Source of the DNA: Nectonema munidae
Lineage: Eukaryota; Nematomorpha; Nectonematoida; Nectonematidae
Length of the DNA stretch: 64,000 nt
Direction of reading: 5' to 3'
Assembly (NCBI GenBank): GCA_030549495.1
Contig: JAUIRK010000059.1
Coordinates: forward strand, 186,001-250,000
Shown piece by piece: positions 1 to 10,929 of the stretch (position 1 is the stretch's first letter; every line of letters starts with the position of its first letter). The position numbers and the translations under genes are program-made. The notes under the pieces are model-generated. The model did not search any database and had not been told where the DNA came from. It saw nothing but the letters and a program-made list of their open reading frames with translations.

Positions 1-648
1 CCATAAAGTATCTCTCTTACAGATATATTCATTACAATTGTCGTCCCTTACTTTTACCAATTTTAATAAAATATATGCAACTTAATTAGAGGGGCCGCGT
101 CATATTTTGAGAAATAAAATTGGAATGGCCTAAAAAAAGGTTGGGAAAATAGGCATGAGCATTTTTCAAAGATTTATGTAATTTGTCAAGGCCATGAATT
201 TTTTCTAGAATAATATGATTTATCCAGGTTTGAAAACGATACTTAGATTTGTTATGCTTAGAGTTTGATTGAAGATAACTACAAGATGCAACTATCTTCG
301 ATAACTTATTTAGAAAAATAGCAGCTAAATTTTATGGAACATTAATGTAGCACTGTAATAACGAAAGCCACTCTATGGATTTAACTCTACTTCAAAATAT
401 AAATGTATCAGGATAAAAACACGAACAGATGTCTATTTGATTTCAAAGCAAAAATCGGCCAAAAAAATATCCACAGCAATATAAATTTTATAAAAGGATT
501 TTAAAGGTTGAAATATGTTTTAAAATTATTTAAAAGTTCCATGGGCTTGTTTGAGATATGAAAAAATGGTTAATATGTTATGACAATTTATATTTGTTAT
601 AAAGTTGAGTTATGTACAATTTTCAATAAGCTTTAATGAAATTTTTCC
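1..648. other. AT-rich stretch, no gene recognised
   Basis: I see no coding pattern, RNA gene or paired repeat here. It is the left flank of the hAT insertion that follows; the last bases form the start of the target duplication. Confidence 0.5.
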
Positions 649-2679
649 CGCTAACTTAGGGTTACCAGATGAAAAAAAGAAAAAAGAGCACATAAAAATA
701 TTTTCAACGAAAAAAATCCAGTCATGTTAAAGTAGGCAAAATTTAAAAAAAATTATTTTGCAGAGAAAATCATTACTTGTCTGAAGAAGATATACTTTTT
801 AAAAGGTCTTGATTCTTCAGAAGATACCTATAAAACTCAGCTATAAACTTTTTGAAATTATAATTTATGATAAGAAGACTTCTTATAGTTTCAATTGATA
901 AATTATTTCTCTTATCGGTCCATTGATGCTCCATCATTGAAAAAATTCTTTCCAGATTTGAACTATGGGCTTGAATTGAAAAAACATATTGAACAATTAT
1001 TGAAAGTTCGGAAAAATTTTCTTGTATTTGATGTTTCTTGAAAAACTCCGTTCAAAAATTTTAACGATTTTGAAATATCTTCCCATAGTATGTTTTTCTT
1101 AAGAGTCATCCATCGAAAAACTGCAAACTTTTTGAGCGAAGACAGCCATGACTCCAAGTAAGAAACGCCGTCAGCATAAAAATTTTTAACATCCTTTTGA
1201 AATTTGTTATATGAAGTTTCGTAGCCCTCTTCAAGCTTTTTTTCCACCAAAACTTTAAGTTCTGAAGCTAAAAAGTCTTCATTTAAACGTTTCTCCAAAG
1301 ATTCTAAAACTGCAGTGAAAATTTCATAGTTGTCAACAACAGTATTAGTAGATTTTTCTATTTTAGCAATGGAAGTATGAAATAAGTATGCTAAAGAACA
1401 AACCAGTTTCAAATAAATTTCGCTGAAAGGATGCTCAAAAAAATTGTTTAAAGCAGTGGGAGCATTGTTTTGAGATTGAAAATAAGACTTCAAACAAATC
1501 CAAAATTCTTTCAATAGCTGGAAACAAAGAAAGCCATCTTGTTTTACTGAAGGAGAGAATGTTTTTGAACTTCAAGTTTACAAATGAACAAAAATCTTCT
1601 AGGTTTTCAGTTCTTACAGTGTATGTATGATAGTAATAAAACAACTTTGTTACAACTAATTCAATATCAATTTCTAAGGTATCTATAGCTTTATGAATAG
1701 CATTATTTAAAACATGCGTTGGGCATCCCAATAAACTTGATTAAAATTACTAAGATATCTTTGTAACTTGAAAAAAAACATTATTTTGGCCTTTATTATC
1801 TTTTCCTCCGAACATTGTATTGCAGTTATCAGCAGTAAAAGAAATACATTTTCTATTAATACCGAATTTTTCTAGTGTATCAACAATATAATTGAATAAT
1901 GTTTCAGCCTTTTCATTTGGAAAATTTTGTATTTCAATTATTTTGATACAATACCTTCTCCTTTCCAGTCAAAGTATTGAACAACCAATGGAACAACTTT
2001 TAAAGAACAATGATTGCTGATATCGACAGATATTCCATAAAACAATATTTCTTCGCATTCAAACTAACTTTTAAAATATGAGGAGCAAAAACTTTGTTAA
2101 TGATGGCAGATGTTTTTGTTCTAGAGCAGGCTATACTTTTAGCCGTCTCGGAATCTGTAAAAAGTTGTTTCATCAATAAAGAAGTGCATTCCATATTTCT
2201 AAAGCTACTTCCATGTTTAACACAATGATAAACCAAAGCTCCTTCAGCCGCTCATCTTAAATTTTGTATTTTATTATTTTTATCAATATAATCTGTCATT
2301 TTGATTTGAGTACTTGCACTTTGTAATGCGCTTTGGTGTTTAACTGTGTTGATGTGCTTTTCTATGTCACCAGCCCCCCTTGTTGCTGATTGAAATAAAT
2401 GTTGAGTTTTGAAACAATAAACATTCTACTTCACTTTTATTTTTTCCTTCTTTCAAAAATCCCTACTTTTTTGCAAGACTTTGATTAAAAATACACTTTC
2501 TTTTGGGCATCAGAAACTTGTTAAAAAAGAAAAATATACGACATTTTATTTTCAGATTGGAACAAATTGAAAAAATTAAATATCCGGACATTTTAAAGAT
2601 CAAAAAATAACCGGATAGAATTATTTTTTTCTCGAAAAAATCCGGCTTTTTCCGGTCGTCTGGTCACCCTACGCTAACT
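649..2679 (-). mobile_element. hAT DNA transposon with 8-bp target site duplication
   Basis: The element proper runs 657-2671. It starts TAGGGTTACCAGA and ends with the complement of TAGGGTGACCAGA, and the exact 8-bp duplication CGCTAACT sits on both sides (649-656 and 2672-2679). Eight-base duplications and TAGGG/CAGGG-type ends are classical for hAT. The 2.0-kb body carries a decayed transposase on the minus strand. The inverted repeats differ by a few bases and the coding frame is broken, so this copy should be inactive. Both ends and the duplication are seen directly; the superfamily is assigned from established hAT features. Confidence 0.9.
773..2236 (-). pseudogene. hAT transposase pseudogene (SCAND3/ZMYM-like type)
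   Basis: Minus-strand pieces read like the second half of a hAT transposase. A stretch around 1435-1731 has the 'GCPTH...NNAIHKA' and 'KTRWLSL.PAIERIL' pattern common in hAT-derived proteins. The C-terminal dimerisation segment at about 773-965 contains 'SNLERIFSMM..QWTDKRN.LS', the usual SN.ERIFS hAT signature, and ends in a stop at 773-775. The pieces sit in different frames, so several frameshifts have accumulated; no continuous transposase is possible. The N-terminal zinc finger was not found. It lies wholly inside the hAT at 657-2671, whose ends explain its limits. Confidence 0.8.
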
Positions 2680-3059
2680 AATCAATCGATAGTCTTACTA
2701 TATGTAAGGGCCGACGTACTTACTCAAGCTGTTAAGCAAAACGTCTAAATTACGTTTTAGATATAGCTCGCTATCCTAAAACCAAAACATCATAAAAACC
2801 CAAATTTATAACTCACCATGTAACAAAGTACGACAAAAGTCCTTCATTTAAATCTAATATGTGTAGTTAAATCTCCTTCAATATTCAAACAAATTCTTAG
2901 TAATTGCTTAATTTACTAGCAAATGTAAACCATATGAGACTAAGCCAACTCATCACACCATCTTTATCATTTGCCCTCAAGATTAACATATCGCAAAACA
3001 AAATCTATTGATTTGAAAAGATTTTTTCTAATAAACCTGTATATTCAACCTATCTCAAT
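2680..3059. other. unassigned AT-rich spacer
   Basis: Nothing recognisable between the hAT and the first Gypsy-type fossil; no coding pattern and no clear repeat pair. Confidence 0.4.
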
Positions 3060-3680
3060 ATTACCTAAATGATCTTCCTATTTCTAAGTTACAAACAGCA
3101 TCCTTTGGAGTGCATTTTGAGCTTTCTAAGTTACAAACAGCATCTCTTGGAGGGCGTTTTGAGCGACTGTAAAGTATCGCCATAATAGAAACACTTTCCT
3201 TTAGAATGGATAGATTTGGTGAATGATGCAGCTGATAGATCTGAGCTTGGACCTTGCTTTTCATGCTGTTTGGAAAGAGCAGCAGTACAGTCTTGATGGG
3301 AGTCAAGTGAATGTGCGATTTCAAAAGCATTCTTGAGATCGAGATTTGCGTTTTCCAGAAGCCTTTGTCTAATTGATGAGGATGCGAGTCCATTTATAAA
3401 TGCATCCCGAGTCAACTCTTCGCGATATTCTCGAGATGAGACATTTTTAAATGAGATATTCTTGCCAAGTTTGACGAGCTCCTGGAAAAATTAATCCAGA
3501 GACTCTCCAGGTTGTTGTCGCCTTCTAGCCAACAAATGACGGGCAAAAATTTCATTAGGTTTCTTATCGGAAAGCTAAGACAAGGTTTCGATTGCAGAAT
3601 CGTAAGAGGCGCAATCTTCGATGTATTCATACACATTAAAAGAGACACAATTAATGTGTGTTCTAAGCACATTATATATT
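3060..3680 (-). mobile_element. Gypsy-type LTR retrotransposon fossil, gag piece
   Basis: Minus-strand pieces resemble the gag of Ty3/Gypsy-like elements: a 'SIRQRLLEN' segment followed by an alpha-helical 'NAFEIAHSLDSHQD' segment and a zinc-knuckle-like CFY motif. A direct duplication of about 43 bp lies near 3080-3165. No LTR could be paired with it. It is an old, broken fragment with several breaks. It faces away from a second gag piece at 3988, so the two lie head to head. Confidence 0.65.
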
Positions 3681-3811
3681 ATTGTTATATATTTTAATTG
3701 CCACCTTAATGTACTAAATGTATTACTTAATTAATGACTTATTCTCTGCTATTATTTCGCTCAATTATCACTCACGGCACATTCAATTATATACACACAC
3801 ATATATATATG

Positions 3812-3840
3812 TACTGCTTCAATATTGTATTGAAGCAGTA
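3812..3840. repeat. perfect 12-bp hairpin
   Basis: TACTGCTTCAAT at 3812-3823 is the exact reverse complement of 3829-3840, with a 5-base loop. It lies in the AT-rich gap between two head-to-head gag fossils. No role can be assigned. Confidence 0.8.
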
Positions 3841-3987
3841 ATTTAAGTTAAATAAAATTGGTTTTTATTTTACCACAATTTTAACAACTTAATTATTTCC
3901 TTGCCTACATATCTCTGCCTGTCTTTTCAGACCGTTGCTCAGAAGTGAAGAATTACCTAACTAGGCCTTGTTAGTTGGACTTGGATC

Positions 3988-5095
3988 GTGATCATCAAGA
4001 TGCAAGAGAACAATACAAGCATTGGAAAAAAAACTATGGAGATGTTCTTCCAACTTCATAAAATTTCTGAAGAAGCCAAGCTGTATGTTCTGACTTCTCA
4101 TGTGAGCCCAAGGATATTCCAATACTTTTGCCATATAACTAATTATGAAAGTTCTATTCTCTCCCTTGACAAAGTGTTTGTTAAGAAATGCAATCGCATG
4201 GCTTCAAGGTATCGTCTCTTCACGAGAAAGCATAAGCCAGGAGAGTCCCTCAACTTTTTATACAAAGCCTCTACCATTTATCTCATGATTGCAAGTTTAA
4301 TGATAAATCTGCAGAGGAGAACAGGCAAGAAGCCCTGTGTGTCGCATTGATACATGGACTATCTACTCCATTGATCAGAACACGCATCTTAGAAAAATAA
4401 GACGTCTGCCTAAAAGAGGCTTCTGATATTGCTGTTGCGCTAACCATGGCTAAAGAAGAAGATATCCAGTTTCAAAACACTATTTCTTTGAATACCATTG
4501 TTCCTGCAAATGAAGATTTGTTTACTTCTGACGATGATAAATGTGCTTCAGTATTACGAAAATTTTTTTTTCTGTGATTTACGTTGGCATCCTCGAAATA
4601 GATGTCCAGTTCGTAATCCTACCTGTCACTCTTGCAAAAAAAGGCCATTTCCCAAAAGTTTGTAGGTTCAAACTTCAAAGCAAACAAAAATTCAAGTACA
4701 AATCTTCTGATCCATCAATTGCGTCGTGAAATTTTAACTCTTCAAACCTGACTTCAGCTGTTGATTCTTTAAAAATTAACCACGTCAATACTAAGGTTCT
4801 AATTGATAATGGGTCATCTAACAGTTTTATTCATCCTAATGTTGTTAAAAGGCATAATTTGAAACTCCATCCATGTTCTTTTTCTGTGGGCTTAGCTTCA
4901 ACGTCACTACCGTGAAGGCATCCATGTATATTTACATTGATTTCTATTTAAATTATTCTTTTTATAAAAGCATCAAGTTGATTGTTCTTCCTAACCTAAT
5001 AACGGATGTAGTTTTAGGGACGATTTTCAATCATTTCATTCTAAAGTCATCTTCAGCTTCAACGGTGATGAGCGCTAGAAGTTTCTGCACTGAGC
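3988..5095 (+). mobile_element. Gypsy-type LTR retrotransposon fossil, gag and protease piece
   Basis: The plus strand carries a gag-like helical region (about 3988-4440, with 'KPGESL' as in many Gypsy gags), then a knuckle-like Cys region and a retropepsin-like core near 4800 reading 'VLIDNGSSNSF', the aspartic protease D-(T/S/N)-G region. It is broken in several places and no LTR was found. The next section of such an element, the reverse transcriptase, is present downstream but on the opposite strand. Family assignment comes from general Ty3/Gypsy architecture; age is old, judged by decay. Confidence 0.65.
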
Positions 5096-5099
5096 GTTT

Positions 5100-5945
5100 T
5101 TAATGGAAGTTCGCCTTCTCTTTTCTATGATTGGATAATTTCTTTCACTTTGTGTGAGTGTTTTGGAGAAGAAAGCAACTGGACGACCTTCTTGATGAAG
5201 AACAGCAGAGATGGCTTTATCGCTTGCGTCAGTCTCGACTTCAAAAATATTACTTCGACATGCAATTGATTGGGGTATCTTTTCTTTAATTTCCTAAAAA
5301 GCTAAAATAGCCGAATCGTCTAAAGGGATGCTTGATGAGTGGAGTGGGTCAATCAAATCAGAAAACTTGGGAATCCACTTCGAGTAATAACTAAATAATC
5401 ATTTTACCTGTTTCACTTCTTTAGATGTCTTAGGAATATTCAAGTATTTAAGAGGCTGAAGTCGCGCTGGATCAGGTCTTATTTCTCCGTTTTAATGAGG
5501 CTGCCGAGGAACGTCAAAGAACGAGTATTAAATACACATTTAGACTTGTTAAAATAAGATTAAATTTTGAGGCGGCTTCAAAAAATCTATTCAAGTTTCT
5601 ATCGTGCTACTTTTGATCGATTCCGCAAACTGTCATTCTAAGTACGCAAAACAGGTGTTCCTCCTTTAAAATATTATCTATAATTCTTTGAAAACATGCA
5701 ACATAGTTTATCAAGCCGAAAGGAATACGTTTGAATTGGTAAAGAGCATTATTAGCCTGGAAAGCGGGGTAGAGTCTTTCTTCCTTTTTAATAGGGATTT
5801 GGTTGTAAGCCGATTGTAAATCAATAGTGCTGAATACTCTGAATTTGGAGATAGATTGTATTAAACCGTTAATATTAGGTAAAGGGTAGCTGTCTAGGAG
5901 ACTAAACCTATTTATAGTGGCAGAATTGTCCACTACCATACTATA
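5100..5945 (-). mobile_element. Gypsy-type reverse transcriptase fossil, opposite strand
   Basis: Minus-strand sequence includes the first half of a retrotransposon reverse transcriptase, with 'FSTIDLQSAYNQIPI' and 'FQFKRIPFGL'-like motifs typical of Ty3/Gypsy elements. Remains of a later polymerase or RNase H region lie below it. It sits between plus-strand protease and integrase fossils, as if the middle of one element had been inverted or a second element had landed there. It is broken in several places. Confidence 0.7.
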
Positions 5946-5995
5946 ATATATTTATTCTTTTATTTCACTACCATACGTTCTTTTCTATTTCTTTT

Positions 5996-6880
5996 ATGCT
6001 TCATCAAAGACACAGCAACAAAATCAAAAACGAGAAGATAATGAGATGGAGGTTAGAACTCTATAATTACTATTTTGAGATACAGCATAAGCCTGGTAAG
6101 CTTAATACTGTCGCAGACGCTTTTTCGCGATTAAGTTTTCTTAAATTAGGTTTTGCTTCAACAATGAACCTTCATGACCTACATTCTAGATTGGCACACC
6201 TCGGCGTAACTCGTTTATTAGCTTTTGTAAGAAATAGAAATTTACCTTTTTCTGTTGAAGAAGTAGGAAAAGTTTGTAATGAGTGCTGTATTTGTAGACT
6301 TGTCAAACCAAACTTTGTTAAAATAAACGAAAATGTAATTAAAGCAACTCAACCGTGGAAACCTTTAAACTTGGATTTTAAAGGACCTCTACCCAGCTTT
6401 ACACGTAATAAATATATTTTAGTAATTATAGATGAATTCACTCGTTTTTCATTTGCACTTCCTTGCACTGATACTTCATCTTCAACATTGATATCACATT
6501 TAACTTCACTATTTTCTCTTTTTGGTCTACCTAAATACATTCATTCGGATAGGGGTAGTGGTTTTATGAGTTATGAATTTCGCAATTATATGAAAAGCCA
6601 AAACATCGTTCCCAGTAGAACAACTCCTTACAATCCAACTTGAAAAGGGCAAGCAGAACGATTTGTTGGCACTATTTGGAAATCTGTTCTTCTAACTCTC
6701 AAGTCCAAAAACCAAGAAGTTCGTAATTGGGAAAGTGTCTTGCAAGACGCCTTAAATGCTTTAAGGACATTAATCTCAACTTCTACCACCTCACCTCATG
6801 AATTGATGTTCAATTCCCAGCAAAAGGCTTCTACAGGCACATCTATGCCCCAATGGATTTTAAAAAGGCTAATTTTGTAA
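5996..6880 (+). mobile_element. Gypsy-type RNase H end and integrase fossil
   Basis: The plus strand reads the end of an RNase H domain ('HKPGKLNTVADAFSRL'), then an integrase: an HHCC zinc region (about 6160-6310) and the catalytic core with 'LDFKGPLP', 'IIDEFTRFSFALP' and 'HSDRGSGF' (about 6370-6560), followed by 'TTPYNPT'. The order RNase H then integrase is that of Ty3/Gypsy. It is a broken fossil and no LTR could be recognised downstream. Confidence 0.8.
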
Positions 6881-7849
6881 GATGTGTATGTAATATTCAA
6901 TATAAGTGAATTATATGTTCAAAAAATTTTATACTTCATGGATTGTTTTGTTTAATTTTTGTTATAAAATGATAGTGCAGATTTGAACTTGTCTCGTAAA
7001 TCATATTTAAAATTATCTATAATAACTTGATCAGTTTTCTCAGAGAAAATATATATTGAGGCTTAGATATTATTTAATAATTTTTTAATAATAATTTTAT
7101 TTTTGAACGAAAAAAATAAGTTTTTTATATGTTCATAATTGTAAAAAAAGGAACAAATTATTGAATATAATATGGGAAAAAATCCGCTACTGAAATCCTT
7201 GAATTTCAACAATATAATAGAGAAGACATAATGAAAAACAATGAAATATTTAAGGAGAATCAATAGTAGATACAAAAAACCCTTTATAAAGACTATAAAT
7301 AGATGATGTATGTATAGAAATAAAATCTTTGACAGATATGCCTATTGAGGTGGAATAATTATAACAGATATAAAAAATTGTAAAAATTGGACACTTTATT
7401 GTTGATTTTTGCTAACTAGTTTCGAAGTATAAACTCCTTTTTCAAAGCAAATATATAAATAAATAAAAAAGATGTATGTATATTGTATATATGGTAGAGA
7501 AATAAGAGAAAAATATTTGTTAAGTATTAAATATTAATTGAGACGATTGAAGTGAGTTGAACAGTTAGATATTAAATTTCTTTAAAAAAAACAAAAAACA
7601 GGCAAAGAAAAAGCTAGAGTGTAAGACTTATGCATATATTCAGTTTCAAATAATTATAATATATACTGACATACATAAATAGTTAAATGATTCGTATCAT
7701 CGTCCGAGTAAATACTCCTTGAGTCTTTTTTTTAATTTTTCAAATTAATGTTTTTCCTGATTTTAATTCGTAGTGAGTTCCATACTTTGATAGCACTGTT
7801 TAAAAAACTATGTCTAAGGAAAGTGTTGCAAGTTTACATTTTTATATCC
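6881..7849. other. AT-rich spacer, no gene recognised
   Basis: Very AT-rich sequence between the integrase fossil and a MITE. The open frames here are poly-Phe/Ile/Lys translations of low-complexity DNA and are not supported as genes. Confidence 0.5.
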
Positions 7850-8898
7850 TAAATCAGGTATTACTAAAATATGGGCAGAAATAGGCAGGAATGTTTAAAT
7901 TATTTTAAACCAGTTTTTTCACTTTTACATAAGTAAATTTATTATCTTATTCAGCAAAAATACATTTTATTGTTTATTTATTTAAAAATTTTAATTTTTG
8001 CTTTTTTATTTAAAATTTTATTTCCTTTAATTTTTTTACAACACCCTCAGTCTAACTGTTTTCAAAACTAAAAGATTTTTAAAATTTAAAGTTTTTTTTT
8101 TATGTATTTCAAGAGAAACCGTTGAAGTTTATAAAAACAAGATCTTAAATTTTCTGTACTTACAATAAATAATTTCATCACAAATAATAATTTGATAATT
8201 ACAAGATTATATATATTTTATACTTCATCAAAATTTTGTTTGAATGCCCACTTTGTATCAAAAAAGATGATCTCTCTTCACAAGATTTATTATGGTTTTA
8301 ACTTAAGGTGATTTATTTTAGTGAATTGTATAATTTTTCAAATATATAATCTAATTTTTTTTTATACATTATGCTGTTTTTCTTGACAAAAAAATTTTTT
8401 CAAATAAATTAACTCAAAATATTCTTTTCCTAACAAAAAGTTTTCATGATTGAAATATAGTATATAAAATATAGAGATTTATAGAAAAAGTATACTAAGA
8501 ATAAAACTAAGATTATTGTTTTGTATAGTGAAAAATTAGCTTTATGGATAATAATAATAATAAGATTGCTAAAAAAGTAGAAAGTTTTTTATTATATTTT
8601 TTTCCTTTAGTTTTATTTTTTCAACAAAGAAACCCGAATTAATTTTATATAAAATTTTGGCAACATGAATTTTTTTTAAGTAAAAAAAAATATGTACTAG
8701 TATTCCAAAAAACAAAGTTTAATTTTATGTAACAAATTATACAAAAAAGTTTGCTAGCACAAATTAAAAGAAATAAAATTTTAAATAAAAAAGTAAAAAC
8801 TGAATAAGATAATAAATTTACTTATGTAAAAGTGAAAAACCCGGTTTAAAATAATTTAAACATTTCTGCCCATATTTTAGTAATACCCTCTTAAATCA
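7850..8898. mobile_element. non-autonomous hAT-like element with about 150-bp inverted repeats
   Basis: The first bases at 7857 (GGTATTACTAAAATATGGGC) recur inverted at the right end (to 8887), and the similarity runs inward for about 150 bp on each side, including 'CACTTTTACATAAGTAAATT'. TAAATCA is found at 7850-7856 and again at 8892-8898, four bases beyond the right end, so it looks like a 7-8 bp target duplication with slightly frayed ends. The interior is AT-rich and noncoding. Length is about 1.03 kb. The hAT label is an inference from duplication length only. Confidence 0.7.
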
Positions 8899-8974
8899 TA
8901 TGGTAAAAAAATCTAAATTTACAGTAATATGATTATCATATTTACACTTGTAGATGAAAGAAACCAATTAAAAT

Positions 8975-10456
8975 TCATTAAGAAGAAGAAGAAGTTTATT
9001 TATCATAGAGTGTGAATACAGATCTTATCATTTTTTTTGAGAAACAATCAAAGAGGAGATGTTTTGATGTCCTCAAATAACTAGACAGTAGTTAATATAA
9101 GGAAGAAAAAATGAATTATAAAGTAAAAGCTTGACTTTAATAGGAAACAAGTTTTTGAATCTTTTTATGATACCAATGACTCGAGATAATTTATTATTTA
9201 CATAAGAAATATGCTGTTGCCATTTCAATTTATTGTCTATTACGACACCCAAAAGATTGAAAGATTGGACAATCTCAAATTTCAAATTAGTAGATATTAG
9301 TTCAGAACACTTGCTATTCCCAAATAGCATTGCTTTAGACTTTTCAAAATTAATACACATACAGTTAGCTTTGCACCATAAAAAAAGTTTATCAACTTCT
9401 TGATTAAAGTAATTAATTTTATTGAAAAACATATCACAAGAAAAAGGGATATTGATAGTTAAATCATCTGCAAAGATAAAAAAACTTCAAATTTATATTG
9501 GAAAGAGGTATATCATTTAGAAAGATCAAAAACAAAAGAGGTCCCAAGATGGAATCTTGAGGAACGCCAGAAAGAATTGGTTGATTATTAGAAAGAACCC
9601 TCAACAATTACACTTTGGTATCTTGTATGAAAATAAGAAGTGAAAAAGAAAGAGACATTTTTTCAATACCATAGGCAGATAATTTATTCAATAGGACTTC
9701 ATGCGGAACTAAATCAAATGCTTTTTTAAAATCAATAAAAAGAGAAAGCACACTTTTATCAGAAGCAAGATTATTGATAATGTCATCAATAAAACAGATG
9801 AGAAATGATTGAGTAATATGATTTTTACGGAAGCCAAATTGAAAATTATGAATAATATTATTATTATTAAAATAATGATACAACTGTTTAAATAATAATT
9901 TTTCTAGGATTTTAGATAGGATGGGAATTATGGAAATAGGTCTATAATTATTTATGTCATTCTTATTGCCTTTTAATAAATAAGGGATAATTTTAGATAA
10001 CTTGAAGACAGAAGGAAAAATAGAGTACTCTAAGCACGAGTTATAACCTATTAATAAGTATGGGCCAAGTATATGTAAAACAATTTTTATATGATAAATA
10101 GAAACATTGTAAATATCACTTGAATTATTCTTACTTAATTCACTAATGGCTATAAGAAGATCATTATAAGGAATTTTTGAAAATTGAAAATTAGAAGAAG
10201 ACTTAGGAATATAAGTCAAATACTCACCATCAGGTTTACTTATTTTCATGTCATTAGCAAACTTTTCACTAAAGTATTGGGACAAAATTTTTGGATCATC
10301 AATTATATTTTTATCAATTTTTAATGAAAGAGGTGATTTGCTTGAACTTTTTACACATTTATTAATTTCAACCCAAAGATTTCTGTTGCTAGATGAATTA
10401 GAAAACTTAGTGAAAATATTTTTTTTCTTCAACTCCTTTGACATATATTTAATCAA
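8975..10456 (-). mobile_element. LINE (non-LTR) reverse transcriptase remnant
   Basis: Minus strand. At 10456-9608 there is a long open piece with 'NDINNYRPISIIPILSKILEK', 'FQFGFRKNH.TQSF' and 'LFIDFKKAFDLVPHEVLL', reverse-transcriptase blocks of CR1/Jockey-type LINEs. The catalytic 'FADD' lies at about 9455-9475 in another frame, followed at 9432-9073 by the thumb region 'FNLLGVVIDNKLKWQQHI'. At least two frameshifts separate the pieces. The 3' end runs into a CTT-type simple repeat (AAG on the plus strand, about 8980-8992), a plausible LINE tail. The endonuclease part is absent, consistent with 5' truncation. Confidence 0.85.
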
Positions 10457-10539
10457 TAGTATTAAAATTAACTATTGAGGATTAGCCTAATATAATTAGC
10501 ATATAATACTTTAGATTCAATTAGTGATTGATAGATAGA

Positions 10540-10745
10540 TACTCTAAGTCAGGAATCACACTATATCTGACCTAACGCCATTGAAACTTCTTTAATTACA
10601 TTTTTAAAGTGAGTATTGAAACCTAAATTAGAATCAAAAGTGATTCCTAGATATTTGTAAGATGAAGCTTGAACCATTAGAGAGATTTATACATGTTAGA
10701 GAATTACGCTTATCGAATATTATGTACTTTGATTTTTTAATATTT
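10540..10745 (-). mobile_element. second LINE reverse transcriptase fragment
   Basis: The minus strand reads 'KSKYIIF' followed by 'YKYLGITFDSNLGFNTHF', the region just after the polymerase palm in Jockey/CR1-like LINEs. It duplicates a domain already present in the neighbouring LINE at 9073-9432, so it comes from a separate copy. Frameshifts are present. It ends about 100 bp before the SMARCB1 start codon, so the host promoter must lie within or next to LINE remains. Confidence 0.65.
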
Positions 10746-10839
10746 ATGATGCGATCATGGGTATGAGTTCATTCAAATACTTGTTAATAAGCTGGGTACA
10801 ACACTTAGACCTTTTTTTTTATATTTTATTTTTTTTAAA

Positions 10840-10929
10840 ATGCCAAGATCCCATTCTAATATAACTTATGGAGAAAAGCCCAAGTCTTTTGAATTAGAAG
10901 ATGGAACTAAATATTATATTGGTTCTGAA
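10840..10929 (+). CDS. SMARCB1: SMARCB1 coding exon 1
   Basis: Residues 1-30, ending YYIGSE. The ATG has AAA before it and no earlier in-frame ATG fits the family. The donor GTATTT follows in phase 0, where human exon 1 also ends. Human and fly proteins align from YG(D/E)KP onward, so the first eight residues (MPRSHSNI) are lineage-specific. Confidence 0.92.
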
